From: Bacteroidales bacterium
GTDB lineage: Bacteria > Bacteroidota > Bacteroidia > Bacteroidales > UBA932
Length of the DNA stretch: 64,000 bases
Reading direction: 5' to 3'
Assembly: GCA_024401695.1 (NCBI GenBank)
Contig: JAKSKN010000007.1
Coordinates: 35,764-99,763, forward strand
Of the stretch, positions 30,897 to 39,625 are shown piece after piece. Under the pieces are notes generated by a model. That model had not been told where the DNA came from. It made no database searches and saw only the letters and a program-made list of their open reading frames with translations. How positions within the stretch are numbered: position 1 is the first letter of the stretch; every line of letters starts with the position of its first letter. A program made the position numbers and the translations under genes.

Positions 30897-33632
30897 TCAG
30901 AACAGCGTAGGTTCCTCTATCTCCAGGTCTATCGGTTCGTCATCTGAAGACATCGGCGGGAGGTCGACGATTGTCTTCGGGAGTGCCGGTATTTCTTCCT
31001 GCCCGTTTTCGATGATGTCAATGTCTATCAGTTCAACCGTGTCATCCTCCGGCTTGTGCAGAGGCTCCACGAAGCGGACTTTCTTGACCTCTCCGCGTTC
31101 CGCACATTTCTTGCCCTTCGCCGCATAGCCCTTCTTGCCGATCCATTCCTCTGCGTCGACCTTCTCCGGTTCCTTGTCTTCAAGTTTCCAGATGATTTCG
31201 TATTGAGGATGCCTGTCATCCGAGAGGGCGACAAGATATGATTTGGCGCCTTCCGCGATGAAGCTCAGAGGGGTGTTGTCGCTCAGGATGAAGGAGAAGC
31301 GCTTGACGTAGAAAGACTTCGCGGCCGCATCCCAGTAGAGCGCGGTGAATGTCTTGTCGGGATCGAATTTCTCGATGCGCAGGACGTCGCCCTGATATTT
31401 GTTGACCAGCTCGAATGAGGTGGTGTAGAATGTGCCGTTCTTGAAGACTGCGAGGACCTTGTCATTGGAGGAGAACTGACCAAGGTACAGGCCGTGGCCG
31501 TCTTCGTTCAGTTTCTGGATATCGGCGTCGTACCAGATGTCCTTGCCGGCAATCGTGCTCACGCCCCGGCTCTTGAGCGAAATCTTCTGGATGACATTCT
31601 TGCTCACAAGATTGCCGCGGGCGGTCTTTGCCTTGATGCCGAGCTGTGAGAAATCATATTCGAAAGAAGTCTTCTTGAGCTTCGGTTTCGGCCGCAGGTT
31701 TATCTTCACGACCTCTGCCTCACCGTTGGGATTAGGTGTGAACCATTCTATCCGGGAGCCCGGAACACCGGTGGTGATGTCGTAGTCCTTGTCACGTGTG
31801 ACGGAGGTGATGGCGAAGCGCTTCGCGTAGTAGATCGAGGTCTTGCCTTCCCTGTAGATCACGTTGTAGATCGTGCGGGAGTCGCCCCTGTTGAAGAGAC
31901 CGACAAAGAGGAGGTCCTTGCCGAAGAACGCCTTGTCCTCCACCTTTGAGATCTTGTATTTGCCGTCCTTGCCGATGACGATGACTTCGGAGAGGTCGGA
32001 GCAGTCGCAGATGAACTCGCCGCCGTCGTCCTTCTTGAGGCCGATGCCGACGAAGCCCTCAGCGAGGTTGGCGTAGAGCTTGGCGTTGTTGTTGACAACC
32101 TTGGTGGCGGCGATGGTCTCGAAGCCGGTAAGTTCGGTGCGGCGCGGGAAATCCTTGCCGTATTTTTTCTTGAGGGCCTTGAACCAGTCGATGGTGAATC
32201 TGTCGATGTGGTCGATGTTGTCCTGTACGACTGCCATTTCATCCTCGATGCCCTTGATCTTCTCGTCGAGGGTCTTGACGTCGAAGCGGGAGATCTTGCG
32301 GACCGGCTTGTCCACGAGCTTCTGGATGTCTTCCATCACCACCTCGCGGCGGAGGCGGGATTCGTACGTCTTCATACTTGCCAGAATGCTCTCGAGCTGT
32401 GCCTCCCAGGACGGGAAGGACTTGTCTTCGAGAAGCTTGTAGACACCTTCGCCGAAGAATATCCTTTCAAGGGAGGTATAGTGCCAGTCGTTTTCCAGTT
32501 CGCTCATCTTTATTCCGAGCTGCTGGAGGAGGATGTCGCGGGTGTGGAAGGTGCTGAACTCAAGGATGTCGTTGACGGTGAGGAACACCGGCTTGTTGTC
32601 CTTGATGACGCAGGCGTTTGGCGCAATGTTGCATTCGCAGTCGGTGAATGCGTACAGGGCATCGATGGTCTTGTCCGGTGAGACGTCGTTTGGAAGATGT
32701 ATGAGGATATCCACCTTGTCGGTGGTCATATCTTCGATTTTCTTGATCTTGATCTTGCCTTTGTCCTTTGCCTTAAGGACAGAGTCGATGATGTCCTTGG
32801 TGTACTTGCCGTAAGGGATCTCGGTGATCGCTATGGTGTTCTTGTCGATCTTCTCGATGCGGGCGCGCACTTTCACGGCGCCGCCGCGCTTGCCCTGGTT
32901 GTACTTGGAGCAGTCGGCGAAACCTCCGGTAGGGAAGTCCGGATAGATATCATACGGCTTGCCCTCAAGGATCGCCACGGAGGCGTCGAGGAGCTCGTTG
33001 AAGTTGTGCGGAAGAATCTTGGAGGCGAGACCTACGCCGATACCTTCAGTGCCTTGCGCAAGAAGGAGCGGGAAGCGTACGGGGAGTTCCGTCGGCTCGT
33101 CATTGCGGCCGTCGTAGGACTTCATCGTGTGCGTGACCTTCGGGTCGAAGACCACTTCCTTGGCGAATTTGCTGAGACGGGCCTCGATATATCGCGGCGC
33201 CGCATTGGAGTCGCCGGTGAGGATGTTTCCCCAGTTACCCTGGCAGTCGACCGTGAAACCTTTCTGCCCCAGGGTGACAAGGGCGCCCAGGATGGACTGG
33301 TCGCCGTGAGGGTGATACTGCATTGCCTGGCCGACGATGTTGGCGACCTTCGTGTAGGCGCCGTCATCCATTCTGAACATTGCGTGGAGGACGCGCCGCT
33401 GTACGGGTTTCAAGCCGTCCACGATGTGCGGAACGGCGCGGTGCAGGATAACGTAGGAGGCATAGTCAAGATACCAGTCCTTGAACATTCCGGACAACTT
33501 GAACTTCTTGGCGTCGCCGTCAAGCATCTTGTCGTACTTCCCGCTCTCGGAACCGTCGCCTTCTATGGGTGCTTCCCCTACGAGTTCTTCCTCGTCAATA
33601 ATTTCCTCGGTCACAATGTTCTCTTCTTCCAT
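30897..33632 (-). CDS. parC: DNA topoisomerase IV subunit A (ParC-type)
   Basis: 911-residue type IIA topoisomerase A subunit that breaks and rejoins DNA to decatenate chromosomes. An acidic N-terminal extension (1-~45) precedes the winged-helix domain with HPHGDQSI (quinolone region) and catalytic Tyr148 in AAPRYIEARL. Long coiled-coil, then a C-terminal domain without a clear GyrA box, which with length favours ParC over GyrA. Ends in an acidic tail. No parE in the window. The start lies six bases after the era stop. Confidence 0.87.
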   Translation of the reverse strand: MEEENIVTEEIIDEEELVGEAPIEGDGSESGKYDKMLDGDAKKFKLSGMFKDWYLDYASYVILHRAVPHIVDGLKPVQRRVLHAMFRMDDGAYTKVANIVGQAMQYHPHGDQSILGALVTLGQKGFTVDCQGNWGNILTGDSNAAPRYIEARLSKFAKEVVFDPKVTHTMKSYDGRNDEPTELPVRFPLLLAQGTEGIGVGLASKILPHNFNELLDASVAILEGKPYDIYPDFPTGGFADCSKYNQGKRGGAVKVRARIEKIDKNTIAITEIPYGKYTKDIIDSVLKAKDKGKIKIKKIEDMTTDKVDILIHLPNDVSPDKTIDALYAFTDCECNIAPNACVIKDNKPVFLTVNDILEFSTFHTRDILLQQLGIKMSELENDWHYTSLERIFFGEGVYKLLEDKSFPSWEAQLESILASMKTYESRLRREVVMEDIQKLVDKPVRKISRFDVKTLDEKIKGIEDEMAVVQDNIDHIDRFTIDWFKALKKKYGKDFPRRTELTGFETIAATKVVNNNAKLYANLAEGFVGIGLKKDDGGEFICDCSDLSEVIVIGKDGKYKISKVEDKAFFGKDLLFVGLFNRGDSRTIYNVIYREGKTSIYYAKRFAITSVTRDKDYDITTGVPGSRIEWFTPNPNGEAEVVKINLRPKPKLKKTSFEYDFSQLGIKAKTARGNLVSKNVIQKISLKSRGVSTIAGKDIWYDADIQKLNEDGHGLYLGQFSSNDKVLAVFKNGTFYTTSFELVNKYQGDVLRIEKFDPDKTFTALYWDAAAKSFYVKRFSFILSDNTPLSFIAEGAKSYLVALSDDRHPQYEIIWKLEDKEPEKVDAEEWIGKKGYAAKGKKCAERGEVKKVRFVEPLHKPEDDTVELIDIDIIENGQEEIPALPKTIVDLPPMSSDDEPIDLEIEEPTLF

Positions 33633-33638
33633 AGTTTA

Positions 33639-34520
33639 TTAATCTTCGTATCCGAATTTTCTGAGTTCTCTCTTGTCTTCCCGCCAGTCCGGGTCGACTT
33701 TGACGTAAATCTGAAGGAAAACCTTCTTCTGGAAAAAATCTTCCATATCGATGCGGGCCTGGGTGCCCACCTTCTTCAAGGCAGCACCCTTCTTCCCGAT
33801 GACTATGCCCTTCTGCGACTCCCGCATGACATAGATGACGGCGCCGATGTCGTAGCGCTCGGAACCTTCCTTGAAGGTCTCGATGCCGACTTCGCAGCAG
33901 TATGGGATTTCCTCCTTGTAGTTGAGGAGTATCTTCTCGCGGATTATCTCCGAGGCGAAGAACCTGAGGTTCTTGTCGGTGAATGCATCCTTGTCGTACC
34001 ACGGCGGGCACTCCGGAAGACGCTCGACAACTGCATTCAGGATGGATTCGAGGCCGAACCGCTCCTGGGCGGATGCCGGCAGGACGAGGGCTTTGGGCAG
34101 TTGCTCCTGCCAATATTTCATCAGTTCCATCACCTTCGGCTGGTCGCTTATGTCAATCTTGTTGACGACCACGACCACCGGGCATTCGATGCGCTGGAGC
34201 TTCTCGACGTATTCCGCGTTCTTGTCCGGCGTCTCGATGGTGTCGGTGACGTAAAGTATGATGTCGGCGTCGCCGATGGCGCCATCGACGAAATTCATCA
34301 TATTCTGCTGGAGACGATAGTTCGGCTTTAGGATGCCGGGCGTGTCTGAATAGACGATCTGCCAGTCCTCGCCGTTGACTATGCCCATTATCCTGTGCCG
34401 GGTGGTCTGCGCCTTCGCGGTGACGATGGACAGTTTCTCGCCCACCAGCGCGTTCATCAGGGTTGACTTTCCGACGTTGGGGTTGCCTATGATATTGACG
34501 AATCCGGAGCGGTGTGCCAT
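33639..34520 (-). CDS. era: GTPase Era
   Basis: 293-residue GTPase needed for 30S subunit assembly, binding near the 3' end of 16S rRNA. G1 GNPNVGKST, G2/G3 DTPGI, G4 NKIDIS and the C-terminal KH domain with VIGKKGAALKKVG are seen. The ATG overlaps the rluB stop (TAATG), and parC follows after six bases, giving an rluB-era-parC operon. Confidence 0.97.
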   Translation of the reverse strand: MAHRSGFVNIIGNPNVGKSTLMNALVGEKLSIVTAKAQTTRHRIMGIVNGEDWQIVYSDTPGILKPNYRLQQNMMNFVDGAIGDADIILYVTDTIETPDKNAEYVEKLQRIECPVVVVVNKIDISDQPKVMELMKYWQEQLPKALVLPASAQERFGLESILNAVVERLPECPPWYDKDAFTDKNLRFFASEIIREKILLNYKEEIPYCCEVGIETFKEGSERYDIGAVIYVMRESQKGIVIGKKGAALKKVGTQARIDMEDFFQKKVFLQIYVKVDPDWREDKRELRKFGYED

Positions 34521-35821
34521 TAGATGTAAGCTCCCATTTTAAGAATGTTGGACTCTCCCTCGGTGAGGTATCTCCACTCGCCCTTCTTGAGGCCCTTCTT
34601 CGTGAGACCCGCAAAGTAAACGCGGTCAAGAGCCTTTACCGTGTAGCCGAATGACTCGAAGATGCGGCGGACAATGCGGTTCTTGCCTGAGTGGATCTCG
34701 ATGCCGAGCTTGCGGTGGTCGCTCTCATCGATGAATTCGAGCTCGTCAGCGCGGACTTCTCCGTCGGAGAGGATGACGCCGCTGAGGATCTTCTCGTAAT
34801 CTTCCCGGCTGAGCTCCTTGTCAAGGGCGACCTGGTAGATCTTCTTCTTGTCGTATGAAGGGTGGGTGAGGCGCTCTGCGATCTCTCCGTCATTGGTGAG
34901 CATAAGCACACCGGTGGTGTTCTTGTCGAGGCGGCCTACCGGATATACGCGTGACTTGCAGCCCTTTACGAGGTCGATGACCGTCTTCTCGGCGTGAGGG
35001 TCGCTTGCTGTTGTGACGTAGCCCTTAGGCTTGTTCATTACGATATAGACTTTGTCTTCACCCTTGAGACGCTCGCCGTTGAAGCGGATGTCGTCTTCGT
35101 AGATGTTGACTTTGGTTCCGAGTTCGGTGACAACTTCACCGTTGACTGTCACGACGCCGGCCTGGATAAGCGTGTCGGCTTCGCGGCGGGAGCATACTCC
35201 GGAATTGGCGATGAATTTGTTGAGGCGGATCTCGTCCTTGATCATCTGAGGTATTTCGTCGAATTCGGCTTCCCTGCCGTTAACCACCGGACGGCGGCTG
35301 ATCATCCTGTCTATGCCTTCGCTGGTCTGCTTGTTGAATGCCGATGCATTCTTGGCTGATGGCCTCTTCGCGCCTCCGCGCGCACCCGGCTTGCCGCCGA
35401 ATCCCGGCTTTGAAGCAAATCCCGGCTTGCTGCCGTATCCCGGCCTGCCTGAGCCCGGACGACCGGACCCTCCAGGTCTGCCGCTTCCGGCGCCCGGCTT
35501 CCTGCCGTAGCCCGGCTTGCTGCCGTAAAAACTTCTGTGCTCGCCTTCGCCTTCGCTGCGGTTCTCGCCGTAGCTCCTGTGCGGACGGTCTCCGTAGCTG
35601 CTCCGTCCTTCGCCGTAGCTTCTGTGCCCGCCATAGCTGCCGCGGCTCTCGCCGTAGCTTTTGTGTTCACCATAGCTTCTGTGTTCTCCGTAGCTGCCGC
35701 GGCTCTCGCCGTAGGACTTGCGCTCTCCGGAATGATACTCTACTTTTTCAGAAGATGCGGCGCTGCCAGCGGCGCTCTTCCTTGGTCTGAGTTTACGACC
35801 TTCTTTTGAATACTGGTCCAT
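34520..35821 (-). CDS. rluB: RsuA/RluB-family rRNA pseudouridine synthase with Gly-rich repeat extension
   Basis: 433 residues. The C-terminal ~235 are a standard large-subunit pseudouridine synthase: S4 domain (~198-245, LNKFIANSGVCSRREAD) and catalytic domain with GRLDKNTTGVLMLTNDG carrying the catalytic Asp. The first ~36 residues are basic. Residues ~36-150 are low-complexity: nine or so SYGE/SYGG/SYGD units with Arg, then KPG/RPG units. Such tails bind RNA and can drive condensation, but this is inference. Symbol by family; the exact 23S target is not proven. First gene of the rluB-era-parC operon. Confidence 0.88.
   Translation of the reverse strand: MDQYSKEGRKLRPRKSAAGSAASSEKVEYHSGERKSYGESRGSYGEHRSYGEHKSYGESRGSYGGHRSYGEGRSSYGDRPHRSYGENRSEGEGEHRSFYGSKPGYGRKPGAGSGRPGGSGRPGSGRPGYGSKPGFASKPGFGGKPGARGGAKRPSAKNASAFNKQTSEGIDRMISRRPVVNGREAEFDEIPQMIKDEIRLNKFIANSGVCSRREADTLIQAGVVTVNGEVVTELGTKVNIYEDDIRFNGERLKGEDKVYIVMNKPKGYVTTASDPHAEKTVIDLVKGCKSRVYPVGRLDKNTTGVLMLTNDGEIAERLTHPSYDKKKIYQVALDKELSREDYEKILSGVILSDGEVRADELEFIDESDHRKLGIEIHSGKNRIVRRIFESFGYTVKALDRVYFAGLTKKGLKKGEWRYLTEGESNILKMGAYI
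35372..35716 (-). repeat. SYGE/KPG-coding tandem repeat in rluB
   Basis: Imperfect tandem units of about 15-21 bases coding SYGExR/K, then shorter GxKPG and SGRPG units, on the minus strand. Reading frame is kept throughout. The rest of the gene has no such repeats. Confidence 0.85.
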
Positions 35822-35849
35822 TTTGGTTGAATGATAATATTTTGTCCTT

Positions 35850-36260
35850 CTATTCCGGCTGTGTTGCCAGAATGACTTTATAATGATTCCGTTTGGCGAT
35901 ATTCATTACCTGCACTATCTCCCCGACAGGCACGCTCTCGTCCGAATAGATAGAGAACGTAGGATCTTCCTCTGCATGGAGCAGTCCGACTATCGCGTCT
36001 TCTATCTCGCCGAATGCAACAGGCTCTTCGGAGCCGTTGATGTGGTACGTGTACCGGTCTTCGCCCCAGTCCTTGATGCTTACGCTGACGGTTGCCTTCG
36101 CTCCCACCTGTCCCGTGCTCTTCGGGAGCAGAAGCTTGAGGGCGTTGGGGTTGACCAGGGTCGAGGTGACCAGGAAGAAGATGAGCAGCAGGAACACGAT
36201 GTCGGTCATCGACGACATCGAGATGTTCGGGTCTGCCTTTGTTGTCCTCCTGAGCGCCAT
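35850..36260 (-). CDS. exbD: ExbD/TolR-type biopolymer transport protein
   Basis: 136 residues: one N-terminal membrane helix (DIVFLLLIFFLVTSTLV) with the conserved Asp that carries protons, then a periplasmic domain. ATG 36260 is one base after the exbB stop; a longer reading from 36296 would overlap exbB. With ExbB it should form the proton-driven motor that powers TonB. No tonB gene follows in the window. Confidence 0.9.
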   Translation of the reverse strand: MALRRTTKADPNISMSSMTDIVFLLLIFFLVTSTLVNPNALKLLLPKSTGQVGAKATVSVSIKDWGEDRYTYHINGSEEPVAFGEIEDAIVGLLHAEEDPTFSIYSDESVPVGEIVQVMNIAKRNHYKVILATQPE

Positions 36261-36261
36261 A

Positions 36262-36918
36262 TTATTTCCCTGTGTCCGTAAGTACTGAATTCTCACCGCC
36301 GAGGGCGTCCATCAGCTCGATGGTGGCGCTTTCCATGCTGTAAACCAGCGAGGAGATCTTCGTGGTGAGGAAGTTGTATCCGAAATATGCGAGGATGCCG
36401 ACGATCAGACCTCCCACGGTCGTGATCATAGCTGTGTAGATGCCGCTGGAAAGGAGGGTGATGTCGATGTTGTTGCCTGCGTTGGACATATTGAAAAACG
36501 CCTGGACCATACCGGTCACGGTTCCGAGGAAACCGATCATAGGGGCTCCTCCGGCGATGGTGGCAAGGTAGGGAAGGCCTTTTTCAAGACGTGCGACTTC
36601 CACGTTGCCCACGTTTTCGACGGCCGTCTGTATGTCGCTGAGCGGCTTGCCCGCGCGGACGAGGCCTGCCTCCACCATCCTGGCGACGGGGGTGTTGTAC
36701 TTCGTGCTGAGGGTGTGGGCGGATTTGATCCTGCCCGCATTGATGTAGTTGCGGATGTCCCTCATAAAATCCTTGTCAATCTTTCCGGCCTGGTTGATTG
36801 TCCAGAGTTTCTGCCCGAAGATGTAGATTGCGACGAATGACAGCAGCAGAAGCACTATCATCAGCCAGCCGCCCTTGACGGCCATTTCGAAAAGTGAGAA
36901 GGATTGCAGGATATACAT
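36262..36918 (-). CDS. exbB: ExbB/TolQ/MotA-type proton channel
   Basis: 218 residues with three hydrophobic segments (about 12-35, 120-145, 160-185) and the family region GLVRAGKPL... and ATIAGGAPMIGFLGTVTGMVQAF. Forms the pentameric channel around ExbD. It has its own consensus promoter and lies downstream of truA on the same strand. Confidence 0.92.
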   Translation of the reverse strand: MYILQSFSLFEMAVKGGWLMIVLLLLSFVAIYIFGQKLWTINQAGKIDKDFMRDIRNYINAGRIKSAHTLSTKYNTPVARMVEAGLVRAGKPLSDIQTAVENVGNVEVARLEKGLPYLATIAGGAPMIGFLGTVTGMVQAFFNMSNAGNNIDITLLSSGIYTAMITTVGGLIVGILAYFGYNFLTTKISSLVYSMESATIELMDALGGENSVLTDTGK

Positions 36919-36943
36919 TTCTATGCGCTTTTTGCCAATTTTG

Positions 36944-36974
36944 CAAAGATACGCACAAAATTGCTTTTCCCAAA
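36944..36974 (-). promoter_or_regulatory. Promoter of exbB
   Basis: Minus strand TTTG (36971-36974), 19-base spacer, TATCTTTG (36944-36951): exact consensus, ~25 bases before the exbB ATG and just after the truA stop. Confidence 0.8.
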
Positions 36975-36981
36975 GGGAAAA

Positions 36982-37719
36982 TCAGTCTCGATACTCAATA
37001 TTTGTGAGGAAAAGGGCGTGGCCCGGGACCGATTCGCCGGCAGCGCATCTGTCGCCCTGGCCGATAAGGTCGAGGACCGATTCCGGAGTACGCTTCCCGC
37101 GGCCCACCTCGAGCAGTGTCCCGACGATGGCGCGGACCATGTTCCGGAGGAATCTGTCGGCCGCTACCACGAAGTACCAGTGGTCCTCGTCTTTTTTGTG
37201 CCAGGCGGCCTCGTAGATGGTGCAGATTGAGGTTTTATTGTCGCCTCCGGTCTTTTCGAAACAGGAAAAATCGTGTTGCCCGAGCAGCAGTGACGCGGCT
37301 CGGTTCATTGATTCGAAATCGACATCCGGATAACCGTAGAAAAAAGAGAAATTATCCACGAAAGGGTCCTTCACCCTATGCAAAAAATATGTATATTCGC
37401 GTTTTGTAGCACTGAACCGTGCGTGGAAGTTCCCGGACACCTCGCGGATGTCGTGGACGGCGATGGAATCGGGTAGGATGGCATTCAATTTGTAGCGCAT
37501 CTGACCGGTATCGAAACTCTCGGCAGCATCGAAATGTGCGATGTATCCGACAGCGTTGACCCCAGTGTCGGTCCTCCCTGCGCCCACCACGCTGATTTGC
37601 GTGCGCAGGAGTGTTGAAAGGGCTTTTTCAAGGGTGCCCTGGACGGACGGGGCGTTCGGCTGGACCTGCCACCCGCAGAAGTCGGCACCGCGATATGAAA
37701 GCTTGACTGAGTAACGCAT
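36982..37719 (-). CDS. truA: tRNA pseudouridine(38-40) synthase TruA
   Basis: 245 residues. Converts uridines 38-40 in the anticodon arm of tRNAs. The N-terminal MRYSVKLSYRGADFCGWQ and the catalytic Asp51 in GAGRTDTGVNA are clear; later PFVDNFSFF and RNMVRAIVGTLLEVGRG motifs fit. ATG 37719 is chosen; the open frame continues upstream antisense to moxR and is not coding. Divergent from moxR, with 36 bases between. Confidence 0.95.
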   Translation of the reverse strand: MRYSVKLSYRGADFCGWQVQPNAPSVQGTLEKALSTLLRTQISVVGAGRTDTGVNAVGYIAHFDAAESFDTGQMRYKLNAILPDSIAVHDIREVSGNFHARFSATKREYTYFLHRVKDPFVDNFSFFYGYPDVDFESMNRAASLLLGQHDFSCFEKTGGDNKTSICTIYEAAWHKKDEDHWYFVVAADRFLRNMVRAIVGTLLEVGRGKRTPESVLDLIGQGDRCAAGESVPGHALFLTNIEYRD

Positions 37720-37738
37720 AGATACTGAATATCGAATA

Positions 37739-37746
37739 CAAAAGTA
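37739..37746 (-). promoter_or_regulatory. -7 element of truA
   Basis: Minus strand TACTTTTG fits TAnnTTTG, 19 bases after a TTTA (37766-37769) that resembles the -33 box. About 20 bases before the truA ATG. Confidence 0.5.
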
Positions 37747-37755
37747 CCAAATAAT

Positions 37756-38748
37756 ATGGAAAGTGTAAACATCAAGGAACTTAACGACCGCATCCAGCAG
37801 GAAAGTGCGTTCGTGGACATTCTCCAACTTGAAATGGGCAAGGTCATCGTGGGACAGAAGCACCTGGTCGAGAACCTTATGATCGCCCTTCTGGCCAATG
37901 GCCACATCCTTCTCGAAGGTATGCCGGGTCTTGCCAAGACCCTCGCCATCAGCACTCTGTCCAAGGCCGTCTCTGCAAAGTTCAGCCGTATACAGTTCAC
38001 TCCGGACCTTCTCCCTGCCGATGTTACGGGCACCCTCATCTACTCCCAGAAGAAAGAGCAGTTCGAGGTTCATAAAGGCCCCGTCTTCGCGAACTTCGTC
38101 CTGGCCGACGAAATCAACCGTGCTCCGGCGAAGGTGCAGTCAGCTCTCCTCGAAGCGATGCAGGAGCGCCAGGTCACCCTCGGAGATGAGACATACAAGC
38201 TCCCGGAGCCTTTCCTCGTGATGGCTACGCAGAACCCTGTCGAGCAGGAAGGCACATATCCGCTGCCTGAGGCCCAGGTTGACCGTTTCATGCTCAAGGT
38301 CCTCGTGGACTATCCGAAAAAAGAAGAGGAGAAACTCATTGTCCGCATGAACAACAGCGGCGAATTCCCTCAGCCGAATGCCGTGGTAAAGCCGGAGGAC
38401 ATCGTGCGGGCACGCCAGGTGGTCCGTGAAGTCTATATGGATGAGAAGATCGAACGCTATATCGTGGACATCGTCTATGCCACCCGTACTCCGGCGGAGT
38501 ATGGCCTGGCGAACCTCAAGGACCTTATCGGCTATGGAGCGTCTCCGCGTGCCAGCATCAGCCTCTCGATGGCTGCAAAGGCTTATGCGTTCATCAAGCG
38601 TCGCGGTTATGTCATCCCTGAGGACGTACGCGCCGTCTGCCCGGAAGTGCTCCGTCACCGTATCGGCCTCACCTATGAGGCGGAAGCTGAAAACGTAACC
38701 ACAGAACAGATCATCGAGCAGGTAATAAATGCAGTCATCGTCCCATAG
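37756..38748 (+). CDS. moxR: MoxR-family AAA+ ATPase of the Bat operon
   Basis: 330-residue AAA+ ATPase. Walker A LEGMPGLAKTLA, Walker B VLADEINRAP, sensor region ATQNPVEQEGTYPLPEAQVDRF. MoxR proteins act as chaperones for VWA-domain partners, which here are encoded four and five genes downstream. The end overlaps the DUF58 gene by 20 bases. Confidence 0.93.
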   Translation: MESVNIKELNDRIQQESAFVDILQLEMGKVIVGQKHLVENLMIALLANGHILLEGMPGLAKTLAISTLSKAVSAKFSRIQFTPDLLPADVTGTLIYSQKKEQFEVHKGPVFANFVLADEINRAPAKVQSALLEAMQERQVTLGDETYKLPEPFLVMATQNPVEQEGTYPLPEAQVDRFMLKVLVDYPKKEEEKLIVRMNNSGEFPQPNAVVKPEDIVRARQVVREVYMDEKIERYIVDIVYATRTPAEYGLANLKDLIGYGASPRASISLSMAAKAYAFIKRRGYVIPEDVRAVCPEVLRHRIGLTYEAEAENVTTEQIIEQVINAVIVP

Positions 38749-39625
38749 TGCGACAGACCTCCTGAAGAAGGTCAGGAAGATCGAGATCAAGACAAAGGCG
38801 CTCTCGCATCAGATATTTGCGGGTGAGTATCACTCTGCCTTCAAGGGCCGTGGTATGGCATTCAGCGAAGTGCGTGAGTACCAGTGGGGTGACGACGTCC
38901 GCTCGATGGACTGGAATGTCACGGCGCGTCTGCGCTCCCCGTATGTCAAGGTCTTCGAAGAAGAGCGTGAGCTCACCGTCGTGCTTCTCGTGGACGTAAG
39001 CCGTTCAGGCCTTTTCGGCACCGTCGGAGGTACGAAACGCGAGCGGCTGGCCGAAATAGCCGCTGTCCTCAGCTTCAGCGCCATTCTCAACAATGACAAG
39101 GTTGGTGCGCTGTTCTTCTCTGACCACGTCGAGAAGTTCATCCCCCCGAAGAAGGGCCGGTCACATCTCCTCCACATAATCCGTGAGATGCTGGAGCTCC
39201 AGCCGAGTTCTGACGGCACGGACATCGGCGGGGCGCTCCGCTATCTTACCAATGCGCTCAAGAAGAAGTGTACGGCGTTCCTGCTGAGCGATATGATCGA
39301 TGCCGACAGTGAAGGGAACCCCCGGTACGAGGATGCCCTCAAGGTCGCGGTCGGCCGGCACGACCTGTCGGTCATCAAGATCCACGACCCTCGCGAACAG
39401 TCCATACCTGCCGTAGGTCTGATACACATCAAAGACAGCGAGACGGGCGAAGGTTCCTGGATCAATACGGACAGCAGGGCGGTGCGTGAAGCGTACGCCA
39501 GATGGTTCCGCGACCTCTCTGACAGGGAGCGGAAACTCTTCAACAAATACAAGGTGGACAATGTTGACATTTCCACGGACGAAGATTACGTCAAGGGCCT
39601 GATGGCACTTTTCAATAAAAGATGA
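38729..39625 (+). CDS. DUF58-domain protein of the Bat operon
   Basis: 298 residues. DUF58 signature EYQWGDDVRSMDWNVTAR followed by SPYVKVFEEERELTVVLLVD, and a VWA-like fold with a DVSRSG metal-site sequence. These MoxR-linked proteins likely help assemble the BatA/BatB complex; direct function is unknown. It overlaps moxR upstream and shares ATGA with the next gene. Confidence 0.9.
   Translation: MQSSSHSATDLLKKVRKIEIKTKALSHQIFAGEYHSAFKGRGMAFSEVREYQWGDDVRSMDWNVTARLRSPYVKVFEEERELTVVLLVDVSRSGLFGTVGGTKRERLAEIAAVLSFSAILNNDKVGALFFSDHVEKFIPPKKGRSHLLHIIREMLELQPSSDGTDIGGALRYLTNALKKKCTAFLLSDMIDADSEGNPRYEDALKVAVGRHDLSVIKIHDPREQSIPAVGLIHIKDSETGEGSWINTDSRAVREAYARWFRDLSDRERKLFNKYKVDNVDISTDEDYVKGLMALFNKR

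Noticed and set aside
32697-34331. Long open frame (544 codons) on the plus strand across parC and era
   Set aside because: It is antisense to two well-supported conserved genes and matches no family; long antisense frames are common in this GC-rich, codon-biased DNA.
35372-35716. Possible CRISPR or intergenic satellite
   Set aside because: The repeats are in frame with rluB and encode a consistent peptide pattern.
36982-38073. TruA reading extended upstream to 38073
   Set aside because: The extra ~118 codons are antisense to moxR; homologous TruA proteins begin at the MRYS...K.SY segment (37719).
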